32,185 nucleotides of DNA from positions 1 to 32,185 of the forward strand of contig CACKBQ010000013.1 in NCBI GenBank assembly GCA_902598405.1, read 5' to 3'. The first letter of the stretch is position 1. Each line of letters opens with the position of its first letter. Source of the stretch: an uncultured Pelagibacteraceae bacterium (lineage in GTDB: Bacteria > Pseudomonadota > Alphaproteobacteria > Pelagibacterales > AG-422-B15). This document shows positions 1 through 8,399 of this stretch, piece after piece. Position numbers and translations under genes: made by a program. The notes below the pieces were generated by a model, which was given only the letters and a program-made list of their open reading frames with translations, was not told where the DNA came from and ran no database searches.

Positions 1-1
1 A

Positions 2-1243
2 GTAGAATTAAAAAATAACCTTAAATCCTCGTGGTGGAAATCGATGATCTATGATCGAGATGATGTTGAAGGACTTGATGCATCTATTTTAACAAGTAGA
101 CACGTATTAAAATATTCAGGCCATGAAGATACTTTCTCTGATCCTTTAGTCGACTGTAGAAATTGCAAAAATAGATTTAGATCTGACCAGGCTACGGATG
201 GGAAATGTCCAGCATGTGGGTCTAACGATCTAACTGAACCTCGACCATTTAATCTTATGTTTAAAACCACAGTTGGTCCTGTAGATGATGGCAGTAATTA
301 TGCTTACCTAAGACCTGAAACCGCACAGCAAATTTTTACAAATTTTAAAAATATATTGGACTCAACAAGTAAGACTATTCCTTTTGGAATCGCGCAGATA
401 GGTAAAGCATTTAGAAATGAAGTCACTCCAGGCAAATTTATATTCAGAGTTAGAGAGTTTGAACAAATGGAATTAGAATTTTTTGTTGAACCTGGTAAAG
501 ATGATGAGTGGCATAAATATTGGGTAGACAAGAGGTATTCATGGTGGATTGATCAAGGCATATCTGAAAAAAGATTAAAAAAGCTAGATGTTGAAGATGC
601 TGATTTATCTCACTATTCAAAAGCTACTGTAGATCTTATGTACGAATTTCCACATGGACTTGAAGAGTTAGAAGGTATAGCAAACAGAACTGATTTTGAT
701 CTTGGCTCTCACACTAAAAATCAAAATGACTTTAAAATATCCGCAGATGTAATGAAAAACAACCAATCAACAACGAAATTGAGTATTCAAAATTTAGAAA
801 GTAAAGAATGGTACATCCCGTATGTTATAGAACCCTCCGCTGGCGTTGATCGAGGTGTATTTGCTCTACTCAATGAAGCTTACAAGGAGGAGGATCTAGA
901 AAATGGAAATAAAAGAATTGTGTTAAGTTTGAAACCTCATTTGTCTCCAATTAAAGCGGCCGTAATTCCTCTTAAAAGAAATAATGAGGATTTAGTCAAT
1001 AAAGCAAGCAAGATTAAGAATGATCTTCAAGCACTAGGTATGGGAAGGGTCATTTTAGAAAACTCTGGTAATATTGGAAAAGGTTATAGACGTCATGATG
1101 AGATTGGTACACCTATTTGCATAACAGTAGATTTTGAAACAATCGAAAATGATACGGTGACTATAAGAGATAGAGATACAATGTCACAAAAAAGAGTTTC
1201 ATCTCAAGACTTAAACCTTGAATATAAAAAAGTTTTTAATTAA
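2..1243 (+). CDS. glyQS: Glycyl-tRNA synthetase, dimeric alpha2 type (5' truncated by window)
   Basis: Class II aminoacyl-tRNA synthetase that charges tRNA-Gly in the cytoplasm. The frame is open from base 2, and the residues before the first ATG (base 44) read like the family's N-terminal region ([11 protein letters not shown]), so the true start lies outside the window and 413 residues are visible of a usual 450-500. Seen: two CxxC pairs of a zinc-ribbon-like insertion (CRNC, CPAC); the stretch [11 protein letters not shown]; motif 2 region [33 protein letters not shown]; motif 3 region [13 protein letters not shown]; and a C-terminal anticodon-binding domain starting near [12 protein letters not shown]. 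This is the single-chain alpha2 enzyme, not the alpha2beta2 GlyQ/GlyS pair usual in Alphaproteobacteria. It ends exactly where the convergent GNAT gene ends, with no terminator between them. Family assignment is firm. Confidence 0.96.
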   Translation, partial: VELKNNLKSSWWKSMIYDRDDVEGLDASILTSRHVLKYSGHEDTFSDPLVDCRNCKNRFRSDQATDGKCPACGSNDLTEPRPFNLMFKTTVGPVDDGSNYAYLRPETAQQIFTNFKNILDSTSKTIPFGIAQIGKAFRNEVTPGKFIFRVREFEQMELEFFVEPGKDDEWHKYWVDKRYSWWIDQGISEKRLKKLDVEDADLSHYSKATVDLMYEFPHGLEELEGIANRTDFDLGSHTKNQNDFKISADVMKNNQSTTKLSIQNLESKEWYIPYVIEPSAGVDRGVFALLNEAYKEEDLENGNKRIVLSLKPHLSPIKAAVIPLKRNNEDLVNKASKIKNDLQALGMGRVILENSGNIGKGYRRHDEIGTPICITVDFETIENDTVTIRDRDTMSQKRVSSQDLNLEYKKVFN

Positions 1244-1705
1244 CTATATATCTCTTCTCGGAAATTCTATTTTGCCAAATGGCCAAGATTTTTCTAACCA
1301 TTCCTTAAATGTTTTTCCTAATTCATCCTCTAAGCCGCTATCAAGTAAATCTTGTCTTATCCAATAGTATGCTTGTACCTCGTACTCAGGGTTATCGGAG
1401 GGATAAATATAGCAACAACCGATTACATCATTCTCTTCTTTTTTTGATAGAACTGTGTAAGCGAAAGAATGTCTAAGAGAAAACTCCACTTCATGCCATC
1501 CCAAATCAGCAAGATTTTCATTTAATGTCATTCCTTTTGGCCATTCACTATCGTCCATTAGTTTATATAGATGATCTACACTTTTCATCACTGCCTCATA
1601 GTCTTTATCGACATACTTTATTGTTAGTGGTCTTAAAATAAAATTTTCGGTTACCAACTCTGTAGGAACTTTAAAGCTGTTTTTAACTATTGGACGACTG
1701 TACAT
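1244..1705 (-). CDS. GNAT-like acetyltransferase, last gene of the nad operon
   Basis: Protein of 153 residues. The N-terminal part (TENFILRPLTIKYVDKDYEAV) has the look of the first strand and helix of a GNAT N-acetyltransferase. The middle (AYTVLSKKEENDVIGCCYIYP) fits the beta2-beta4 hairpin, followed by an acidic helix region. A clear acetyl-CoA-binding Q/RxxGxG/A loop is not obvious, so activity is uncertain and the substrate unknown. The start ATG directly follows the nadC stop (TAAATG), so translation is probably coupled to nadC. A role tied to NAD synthesis is only inference from position. It converges on the GlyRS gene with a zero-base gap. Confidence 0.7.
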   Translation of the reverse strand: MYSRPIVKNSFKVPTELVTENFILRPLTIKYVDKDYEAVMKSVDHLYKLMDDSEWPKGMTLNENLADLGWHEVEFSLRHSFAYTVLSKKEENDVIGCCYIYPSDNPEYEVQAYYWIRQDLLDSGLEDELGKTFKEWLEKSWPFGKIEFPRRDI

Positions 1706-2545
1706 TTAGATTTCAAGTCCAAAATCAACGTTTTCAATACTATGGGTGAGTTGTCCGATTGAAATTCTATCAATTTTTGTTTTCGCATAAGACTTAATAT
1801 TTTTTAAGTTAATATTTCCAGATGCCTCACAAAGAAACCTTTTTTTAACAATTTTTAAGCACTGAGAAATTTGTTTCTCAGTCATATTATCGAGAAGTAC
1901 AATATCTATTTCCTGATTTAAAATTTTTTTCAGTTGTTTAATTGTGTCAATTTCTACTGTAATTTTCTTTTTTAATTTTGATTTTTTAATTTTTTTTATA
2001 TTCTCAACCAATCCTTCTTTATTTCCAAGATGGTTATCTTTTATGAAATAAAAATCTGACAAAGAAGCCCTGTTTACATGCGCACCACCAATCGTAAGAG
2101 CATATTTTTGTATCTGTCTCACCCCAGCAATTGTTTTTCTAGTTGAATAAATTTTAACTCCATAAGGTGCTGCAATATCAACAAATTTTCTTGTTTTTGT
2201 TGCAATGCCAGACATGAACCCTAAAAAGTTTAGAGCTGTTCTCTCTGCAATTAATATACTTTGTGCATCACCATTAACGTCAATGATTTTATTTCCTTTA
2301 ACTACTTTACTTCCATCTTTTTTTAGAACTTTTATTTTAATTTTACTATTGATTGCTTTAAATGTTTGAACAGCAAACTCAGTTCCACAGACAATCGCAT
2401 TCTCTTTTGCGACTATAGATGCTTTAATCTTAGTTTTTTTGGAAATTAAAACTTTTGAGGTTATATCGCCATATATACCAAAATCTTCTTTCAAAGCAAT
2501 TTTGATTTTTTCCTTAATATCTTTTTTAGCTAACAAGTTTTTCAT
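1706..2545 (-). CDS. nadC: Nicotinate-nucleotide pyrophosphorylase (quinolinate phosphoribosyltransferase)
   Basis: Converts quinolinate and PRPP to nicotinate mononucleotide, CO2 and PPi, the third step of de novo NAD synthesis. Length 279 residues, normal for the family. Seen, numbered from the ATG at 2545: AERTALNFLGFMSG (about 100-113), STRKTIAGVRQIQKYA (about 134-149), FIKDNHLG (about 167-174), TVEIDT, VLLDNM and EASGNI. Two family positions differ: the usual TPGxR is TIAGVR, and the GGxxxHR block reads GGAHVNR, with Asn158 where the active-site His is expected before Arg159. The protein is very lysine-rich (about 48 Lys). The ATG overlaps the end of nadB by 20 nt; a TTG one codon upstream (2548) is the only other close start. 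The partner genes nadA and nadB lie upstream in the same unit. Confidence 0.93.
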   Translation of the reverse strand: MKNLLAKKDIKEKIKIALKEDFGIYGDITSKVLISKKTKIKASIVAKENAIVCGTEFAVQTFKAINSKIKIKVLKKDGSKVVKGNKIIDVNGDAQSILIAERTALNFLGFMSGIATKTRKFVDIAAPYGVKIYSTRKTIAGVRQIQKYALTIGGAHVNRASLSDFYFIKDNHLGNKEGLVENIKKIKKSKLKKKITVEIDTIKQLKKILNQEIDIVLLDNMTEKQISQCLKIVKKRFLCEASGNINLKNIKSYAKTKIDRISIGQLTHSIENVDFGLEI

Positions 2546-4139
2546 CAACTATTGATATAGTAGAGTCCAAGATAGTTTTGATATAACCATCTATTTCTGA
2601 ATATTTAATATCAAAATGCTTAATAAAATCTTTATCAGTATCTTGGTAATCAGATCTTAAATGACAACCTCGACTTTCTCTTCTTAAATAAGCGCCTATA
2701 ATAATAAATTTGCTAACCAAAATCATATCATTAAGTTTAGCTGATAGGCCTTTTGACTCTCTCTCAATTTTTAGTACATCATTTAGACCTCTAATAATAG
2801 AATCTTTATTTCTAACAATTCCTAAATTTCTCATCATTGAAGACCTTAATTGCCATATATATTTTTTAGCTCTTATTTTATTTTTAGTTTTCTCTTTAAA
2901 AATTTTTATAAATTTAGAGCTAATATGAATATCCTTTTTTATATTCTTTTTATTTATTTCATTTGCAACAATCTTAGCAAATACAAGAGACTCTAACAGT
3001 GAATTTGATGCAAGGCGGTTTGCTCCATGAATACCAGTTGCAGCAACCTCTCCGCAGCACCAGAGCCCTTCAACAGAAGTCTGTCCTTTCAGATCAGTTT
3101 TTACTCCACCGATATGATAATGAGCGACAGGAATTATTGGCAGCAGGTCTCTTTCAGGATCCAAGTCTGCATTTTCACAATAGGATGAAACTTGAGGAAA
3201 ACGAGTATTAAAATTACTACCCATATGCCTACAATCTAAAAAAACTGAATTTCCTTTTTCAATTTGTGAGAATATACTTTGAGCAATAAGGTCTCGTGGT
3301 GCCAACTCATTATCAGGATGAATACCAAACATAAACCTTTCTTCATCTTGATTTACAAGGTAAGCCCCTTCACCTCTAATCGCCTCAGTAGCCAAAGGAG
3401 TAGGGTCTAAGCCAAAATCAAGACCCGTGGGGTGAAATTGTACAAACTCCATGTCAGTAAGTGTTGCACCAGCATGTGATGCCAACGCAACGCCCTCTCC
3501 ATATGAACTTCGTGGGTTGGTTGTATTTGCAAAAATACCTCCTAAACCACCTGTCGCTAAAACTACATGAGAACTTTGAATAATTACATTACTTTCAGGA
3601 ACATTATTATCAGTAAATCTTCCAATTACTCCGTAAATAGTATTGTTGTCTGTCATAATCCGATCAATCGAAACATTTTCTAAAACTGTAATGTGATCAC
3701 TTTTTTTTACTTTTTCAATTAAGCCGCGCATAATTTCAAGACCAGAACTATCACCTTTTGACCTAATGATTCTATTAAAGCTATGGGCACCTTCTAGCCC
3801 TAAGTTGAATGAACCATCTTCATTTTTATCAAAATTAACTCCGTATCCCTCTAAATCATCAATGATTCCCTTTGCATTATTTACAACTTCTTTAATCGCA
3901 TCAATATTCGCCAAGCCTTTTGCTGTAGTCAAAGTATCATTAATATGACTTTCATTGCTGTCATCTTTTGAAACTGCCGCAGCAATACCTCCTTGAGCCC
4001 AACTGCTTGAAGTATTTATTCCAAGTGAACTTTTAGTAATTACACAGACTCTTCTTGGCGCTAAGTTGAGTGCAACAGTTAAACCGGCCACACCTCCACC
4101 CACTATTACAACATCAGGGCTATAAATAGCATCAGACAT
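2526..4139 (-). CDS. nadB: L-aspartate oxidase
   Basis: FAD enzyme that oxidises L-aspartate to iminoaspartate, which NadA condenses with dihydroxyacetone phosphate. 537 residues, close to the E. coli length. Seen: dinucleotide-binding VVIVGGGVAGL (10-20), SSSWAQGGIAAA (44-55), Glu116 in LEGAHS, FHPTG with His236, APRDL with Arg282, HYHIGG with His342, and HGANRLASNSLLES with Arg375, i.e. the substrate- and FAD-binding set of the succinate-dehydrogenase-like flavoproteins. The usual HAxGDxTG stretch reads RSKGDSSG. From about residue 390 the composition changes sharply: 22 Lys in the last 147 residues against about 14 in the first 390. Start ATG overlaps the nadA stop by one base (TAATG); the end overlaps nadC. 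Confidence 0.95.
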   Translation of the reverse strand: MSDAIYSPDVVIVGGGVAGLTVALNLAPRRVCVITKSSLGINTSSSWAQGGIAAAVSKDDSNESHINDTLTTAKGLANIDAIKEVVNNAKGIIDDLEGYGVNFDKNEDGSFNLGLEGAHSFNRIIRSKGDSSGLEIMRGLIEKVKKSDHITVLENVSIDRIMTDNNTIYGVIGRFTDNNVPESNVIIQSSHVVLATGGLGGIFANTTNPRSSYGEGVALASHAGATLTDMEFVQFHPTGLDFGLDPTPLATEAIRGEGAYLVNQDEERFMFGIHPDNELAPRDLIAQSIFSQIEKGNSVFLDCRHMGSNFNTRFPQVSSYCENADLDPERDLLPIIPVAHYHIGGVKTDLKGQTSVEGLWCCGEVAATGIHGANRLASNSLLESLVFAKIVANEINKKNIKKDIHISSKFIKIFKEKTKNKIRAKKYIWQLRSSMMRNLGIVRNKDSIIRGLNDVLKIERESKGLSAKLNDMILVSKFIIIGAYLRRESRGCHLRSDYQDTDKDFIKHFDIKYSEIDGYIKTILDSTISIVDEKLVS

Positions 4140-5161
4140 TAGCTGCTTCTGCCAATTTCAAGCATACGATCAATTGAAAGACGAGCTTTATCAATAATTA
4201 CCTTATCAACTTGAATTTGATACTGGTTAAATCGTATTGCGTCATAAATCTTCTTTAGAGAAATTCTTTTCATATGCGGACATAAATTGCAAGGTCTGAT
4301 AAATTCGACATTAGGATTCTCTATGGCAACATTGTCACTCATTGAGCATTCCGTAACCATAATTACCTTTCCAGGTTGATTGTCTTTAACATAATTACTC
4401 ATTCCAGCCGTTGAGCCAGCGAAGTCACTTACTGCAATTACTTCAGGAGAACATTCGGGATGAGCTAATACAACAATATCTTTATGTTGTTTTTTATATG
4501 CCATTATTTCATCGGCAGTAAATCTCTCATGAACCTCACATCGCCCTTTCCAAGAAATAATTTTCACATCTGTTTGAGCTGCAATATTTTTTGCAAGGTA
4601 TTCGTCAGGTAGAAATATAACTTTATCAACACCTAAAGATTCTACTACATGTTTTGCATTTCCGGATGTACAGCACACATCTGTTTCTGCTTTTACATCG
4701 GCTGATGTGTTTACATATGTAACAACTGGTACGCCAGGATATTTTTGCTTTAATAATCTTATGTCTTCCGCGGTTATCGACTCCGATAAAGAACATCCTG
4801 CGCGAGTATCTGGAATTAAAACATTTTTGTCTGGGCTAAGTATTTTTGCTGTTTCAGCCATAAAATGAACGCCACAAACTATTATTGTATCTGCTTCAGA
4901 GTCTCTTGCCTCATAAGCCAATTTTAATGAGTCACCAACGATGTCAGATACGCAGTGAAAGATTTCAGGCGTCTGGTAATTGTGAGTTAAAATTGCAATA
5001 TTTTTTTCTTTTTTCAATTTATTTATTTCATGTATAAGCGGTGCATGAAATGGCCACTCAACCTCAGGTATAATTTTTTCTACACCTTTGTATAGATGAG
5101 CTGTTGCATCTTTCACTTCAGAATTAAAATCTGATGGATATTGCAAATTTTCGTTCAACAT
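4139..5161 (-). CDS. nadA: Quinolinate synthase (4Fe-4S)
   Basis: Condenses iminoaspartate with dihydroxyacetone phosphate to give quinolinate, using a 4Fe-4S cluster in the cytoplasm. 340 residues. Seen: [10 protein letters not shown] (58-67), SDIVGDSL (72-79), [14 protein letters not shown] (93-106), [30 protein letters not shown] (148-169, quoted in part), LAHPEC and [10 protein letters not shown] (289-298). Likely cluster ligands are Cys96, one of Cys163/Cys164, and Cys291 or Cys294, judged by position only. It is the first gene of the nadA-nadB-nadC-GNAT unit; its promoter must lie in the 90-bp AT-rich gap shared with tRNA-Leu, where I could not pick a convincing -35/-10 pair. Confidence 0.96.
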   Translation of the reverse strand: MLNENLQYPSDFNSEVKDATAHLYKGVEKIIPEVEWPFHAPLIHEINKLKKEKNIAILTHNYQTPEIFHCVSDIVGDSLKLAYEARDSEADTIIVCGVHFMAETAKILSPDKNVLIPDTRAGCSLSESITAEDIRLLKQKYPGVPVVTYVNTSADVKAETDVCCTSGNAKHVVESLGVDKVIFLPDEYLAKNIAAQTDVKIISWKGRCEVHERFTADEIMAYKKQHKDIVVLAHPECSPEVIAVSDFAGSTAGMSNYVKDNQPGKVIMVTECSMSDNVAIENPNVEFIRPCNLCPHMKRISLKKIYDAIRFNQYQIQVDKVIIDKARLSIDRMLEIGRSS

Positions 5162-5251
5162 ACTTATTTTTTAATATAATTTAATATTACAATTATAGTT
5201 AAATGTATATATTTCAACATATCAACAATTATAGAAAAAACTTGGAAATCT

Positions 5252-5337
5252 GCCGTCGTGCTGGAATTGGTAGACAGGCTGGTTTGAGGGATCAGTGAAC
5301 GTAGTTCGTGAGAGTTCGAGTCTCTCCGACGGCACCA
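5252..5337 (+). tRNA. tRNA-Leu (anticodon GAG)
   Basis: An 86-nt class II tRNA that folds fully by eye. Acceptor stem GCCGTCG (5252-5258) pairs with CGACGGC (5327-5333). The anticodon stem CTGGT/ATCAG (5279-5283/5291-5295) encloses the loop TTGAGGG, giving anticodon GAG at 5286-5288. The long variable arm is GAAC-GTA-GTTC. The T arm is GAGAG-TTCGAGT-CTCTC. Discriminator A and CCA are encoded (5334-5337). It reads CUC and CUU leucine codons. The next gene starts 23 nt downstream, so read-through into the GT9 gene is likely. Confidence 0.97.
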
Positions 5338-5360
5338 TATGGTAAAAGGTACAAAATAAG

Positions 5361-6248
5361 ATGAAAATCCTTTTTATAGGACCTACAAGAATAGGGGATA
5401 CCATTCTTTCCACTTCAATAATAAATTTCTATTTGCATAGATATGATGACTGTAATTTTTCCGTAATAACAAGTCCATTTGCTAAAGACATATACGTCAA
5501 TATGCCAAGACTATCTAAAATTCTAGTTGTTAATAAAAAAAGATACGGTTTGCATTGGTTAGATATAATTAGATTCTCTTTTTTTAAAAGGTGGGATCTT
5601 GTTATTGATTTAAGATCATCAATTACATCTTATTTCTTAAACTCAAGGACTAGAAAAATATTCAGAGGAAATAACAATTTTCATAAAATCGTACAGTTTA
5701 AAAAATTCTTAAATGCTGATGAAGAATTAGTTCCAAAAGTCTGGTATGATGCTGAAGTTAGCTCAAAAAGCTTAGTAAAAATTTCTAATAGTGAACGACT
5801 GATTGCTGTTGCGCCTTATTCAAACTGGTCAAAAAAAGATTGGTCGATAAAAAAATACAAGTCTTTGCTTGAAAATGAATTTTTTGAAAGTTATACAATA
5901 ATTTTAACTGGTATTTCGAATGATATTCGAAATAAAAAAGAATTTGACGATTTCTTAAGTTCACCAAAACTTAAAATCATAAATTTGTTTGACAGGGGTA
6001 ATCTTAGACATATGGTGCCAATATTTGAAAAATGTGATTTTTTTATTGGCAGTGATAGTGGGTTAATGCATCTATCAGCATCAGCGGGGTGTAAAACTTT
6101 CGCCCTTTTTGGACCTACAAACGACCTGGTGTATGGACCATGGGGAAATCATACTGTGATTAAATCAAATAATGATATGCTGGATCATGGACTCAAAAAT
6201 TTATCTGTTGAAAAAGTATTAAATAGCATAAAAGAAAATATTTCATGA
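5361..6248 (+). CDS. Glycosyltransferase family 9 (heptosyltransferase-like)
   Basis: GT-B fold glycosyltransferase of the ADP-heptose:LPS heptosyltransferase family, 295 residues, slightly shorter than WaaC/WaaF. Seen: the N-terminal acceptor-domain motif GPTRIGDTILS (7-17) and the C-terminal nucleotide-sugar motif FIGSDSGLMHLSASAGC followed by LFGPTND, which matches the GxDSGxxHLAxA signature. It is cytoplasmic, probably membrane-associated, and likely adds a sugar to the lipopolysaccharide core. The donor and acceptor cannot be read from the sequence, so I give no waa symbol. It starts 23 nt after tRNA-Leu, and its TGA overlaps the ATG of the next gene (ATGA). Confidence 0.88.
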   Translation: MKILFIGPTRIGDTILSTSIINFYLHRYDDCNFSVITSPFAKDIYVNMPRLSKILVVNKKRYGLHWLDIIRFSFFKRWDLVIDLRSSITSYFLNSRTRKIFRGNNNFHKIVQFKKFLNADEELVPKVWYDAEVSSKSLVKISNSERLIAVAPYSNWSKKDWSIKKYKSLLENEFFESYTIILTGISNDIRNKKEFDDFLSSPKLKIINLFDRGNLRHMVPIFEKCDFFIGSDSGLMHLSASAGCKTFALFGPTNDLVYGPWGNHTVIKSNNDMLDHGLKNLSVEKVLNSIKENIS

Positions 6249-7555
6249 TTGATCTTATAATAAGAAATGGAAAGATTGTAACTCATAACAATGAGAGGTT
6301 CGCTGATGTTGCCATTAAAAATGGAAAAATATTTAAAATTGGTAAACTAACTAATCTTAAATCAAAAAAGAATATTGATGCAAGAGGTTTACACGTTCTA
6401 CCGGGTGCTTTTGATACACAAGTTCATTTTAGAGAACCGGGCAATACGAAAAAAGAAAATCTCAAAACGGGGAGCTTAGCTGCTGTTGCAGGAGGGATCA
6501 CTTCAGTTTTTGATATGCCTAACAACAAACCAAGCATCACGACAAAAAAGCTTTTTTTGAAGAAATTGCAAACTGCAAAAAAGAGAATGCATTGCAATTA
6601 CGCTTTTTATTTTGGAGCTGAGAAAGATAACATTAAAGAAATTAAGAAAGTTGAGAAAGTTAAGGGTTGCTGTGGCGTAAAAGTTTTTGTTGGCTCCTCT
6701 ACAGGTACATTGCTTGTCTCAAACCATAATGATATAGAGAAAATTATGAGATCAACAAATAAAATGATCTCATTTCATTCTGAAAATGAGGATATGCTAA
6801 TTACTAGAAAAAAATACGCTAAAAAAGGGATGCCGTTAAGTCATCAAGTATGGCGAAATGTTGACACAGCTTTAAGTTCAACAAGAAAGCTGATCAGATC
6901 AGCTTATAGAAGTAAGAAAAAAATACATGTACTTCATATAACTACTGCGGAAGAAATAAAATTACTTCTTAGAAACAGAAAATATGTCTCATTTGAAGTG
7001 ACACCTCAGCACCTAATATTGGCATCACCAGATTGTTATAAAAAACTTGGTACATACGCTCAAATGAATCCACCTATTAGGGGAACAAGGCACAGAAATG
7101 TTCTTAGAAAAACTCTAAAAAAAGGCCAAATTGATATTGTTGGGTCAGATCACGCTCCTCATTTAAAATCCGAAAAAAATAAAATATATCCAAATAGTCC
7201 ATCAGGAATGCCAGGAGTTCAAACTCTTCTTCCCATTCTGTTAAATGAGGTTACAAAAAAGACAATTTCACTCAATGAAGTGGTAAAGTTAACAAGTTTT
7301 AACCCTAAAAAAATATTTAAGATTAAAAATAAGGGGTTAATTAAAGTTGGTTATGACGCAGATCTAACAATTGTTGATATGAATAAAACTAAAAAAGTTT
7401 TGAATAAAGATATGAAAACAAAGTGTGGATGGACACCTTTCAATGGCATGAAACTTAAAGGTTGGCCTATTGGAACAATAATAAATGGTAAAGTAGCATT
7501 TTGGAAAAATAAAATTAATAAGACAGTATTTGGTAATCCAATAAGTTTTAATTAG
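6245..7555 (+). CDS. pyrC: Dihydroorotase-like amidohydrolase (class I) with altered metal motif
   Basis: Amidohydrolase-superfamily protein of 436 residues. Dihydroorotase interconverts N-carbamoyl-aspartate and dihydroorotate in pyrimidine synthesis. Seen: FDTQVHFREPG (56-66), GGITSVFDMPN (83-93), Lys146 in VKVFVGSSTG (candidate carbamylated Lys), His178 in SFHSENED, His231 in VLHITTAEE, and SDHAPH with Asp302. The usual DxHxH metal motif is D57-T58-Q59-V60-H61: the first metal-binding His is Gln. From memory, this Gln form recurs in an alphaproteobacterial dihydroorotase-like subfamily, so it may be a family trait, and the substrate is less certain than the fold. About 66 Lys make it strongly basic. 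ATGA overlap with the GT9 gene; 4-nt tail overlap with cysQ. Confidence 0.85.
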   Translation: MIDLIIRNGKIVTHNNERFADVAIKNGKIFKIGKLTNLKSKKNIDARGLHVLPGAFDTQVHFREPGNTKKENLKTGSLAAVAGGITSVFDMPNNKPSITTKKLFLKKLQTAKKRMHCNYAFYFGAEKDNIKEIKKVEKVKGCCGVKVFVGSSTGTLLVSNHNDIEKIMRSTNKMISFHSENEDMLITRKKYAKKGMPLSHQVWRNVDTALSSTRKLIRSAYRSKKKIHVLHITTAEEIKLLLRNRKYVSFEVTPQHLILASPDCYKKLGTYAQMNPPIRGTRHRNVLRKTLKKGQIDIVGSDHAPHLKSEKNKIYPNSPSGMPGVQTLLPILLNEVTKKTISLNEVVKLTSFNPKKIFKIKNKGLIKVGYDADLTIVDMNKTKKVLNKDMKTKCGWTPFNGMKLKGWPIGTIINGKVAFWKNKINKTVFGNPISFN

Positions 7556-8325
7556 CTGCGAGCAATAAAAGAAGAGTTTCTAAAATTACGCTTACCATAA
7601 CGCAAAATTTTGCGATCTAATGTTCTTATTCTGCCACCCGCAAATCTTAATATAGCATCTCCAGCGGCCGTATCCCATTCCATTGTTGTTCCAAACCGAG
7701 GGTATACATTTGCTAAACCATGTGCGATATAACATAGCTTTATTGAACTTCCTGAATGAATTATTTTATTAGCGTTGAATCTCTTAAAAATCATTTTTTT
7801 TGCTTTTGCTACTTCACTCTTATCAAGTGAATGAGATCTACTTAAAATGACTATATTTTTATTTCTTTTTTTTACTTTGATTTTTTTTATGTTACTAACC
7901 CGCCCATTTTTAGTTAATTTCGAAAAATAAGAATTTTTATTTTTTGTGAAATAAAGCTTATTTTTAGTAGGCATATAAATAATACCAAATATTGGTTTTT
8001 TATTTTCAATAAGGCCAATATTTACCGTAAATTCGCCGTTACCTTTTAAAAATTCTTTTGTTCCATCTAACGGGTCTACTAACCAGAATCTTTGGGCGGC
8101 TTTACCTTTTTTAAATTGCTCTTCAGATATAATTGAAATATTAGGGAAATGCCTCTTTAACCCCTTACAAATTATATCATTCGCCTTAATATCTGCATTT
8201 GTAACCGGTGTGTTATCTGACTTGTATTTTTTTATTACCTTTTTTTTATAGATTTTAATGATTTCAGCACCAGCGAGATGAACAATCTTAATCAATTCAT
8301 CTAGTTTTTCAGGTGTTATGTTCAT
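7552..8325 (-). CDS. cysQ: 3'(2'),5'-bisphosphate nucleotidase CysQ
   Basis: Inositol-monophosphatase-family phosphatase that hydrolyses 3'-phosphoadenosine 5'-phosphate (PAP) to AMP, preventing build-up of this by-product of sulfate reduction. 257 residues. Seen: DNTPVTNADIKAN (38-50), SEE metal-binding residues (67-69), the core motif WLVDPLDGTKEF (81-92) with Asp84 and Asp87, and the second motif EWDTAAGDAI near the C-terminus, where the third metal Asp lies. The KEF after DGT and the SDNTPVT stretch favour CysQ over inositol or histidinol phosphatases. About 40 Lys, a bias shared with the neighbouring amidohydrolase. No Shine-Dalgarno is visible before the ATG. The start is divergent from mnmA across 74 bp. 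Confidence 0.9.
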   Translation of the reverse strand: MNITPEKLDELIKIVHLAGAEIIKIYKKKVIKKYKSDNTPVTNADIKANDIICKGLKRHFPNISIISEEQFKKGKAAQRFWLVDPLDGTKEFLKGNGEFTVNIGLIENKKPIFGIIYMPTKNKLYFTKNKNSYFSKLTKNGRVSNIKKIKVKKRNKNIVILSRSHSLDKSEVAKAKKMIFKRFNANKIIHSGSSIKLCYIAHGLANVYPRFGTTMEWDTAAGDAILRFAGGRIRTLDRKILRYGKRNFRNSSFIARS

Positions 8326-8399
8326 ATAAGGAGTAAAACTTGCAAAATAGACAATAAGACAAATATATTATACATACCAGAGCAAAATTATTAAAACAT

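Noticed and set aside
5162..5251. Promoters for nadA and tRNA-Leu, or a NAD-linked riboswitch, in the 90-bp gap
   Set aside because: Several TATAAT-like hexamers occur because of the AT-rich sequence, but none has a -35 at proper spacing, and the leader is too short and unstructured for a riboswitch.
5334..5343. ACCATATGGT palindrome at the tRNA-Leu 3' end, as an attachment or integration site
   Set aside because: The palindrome arises from the encoded CCA plus six bases; no integrase gene or duplicated tRNA end is nearby.
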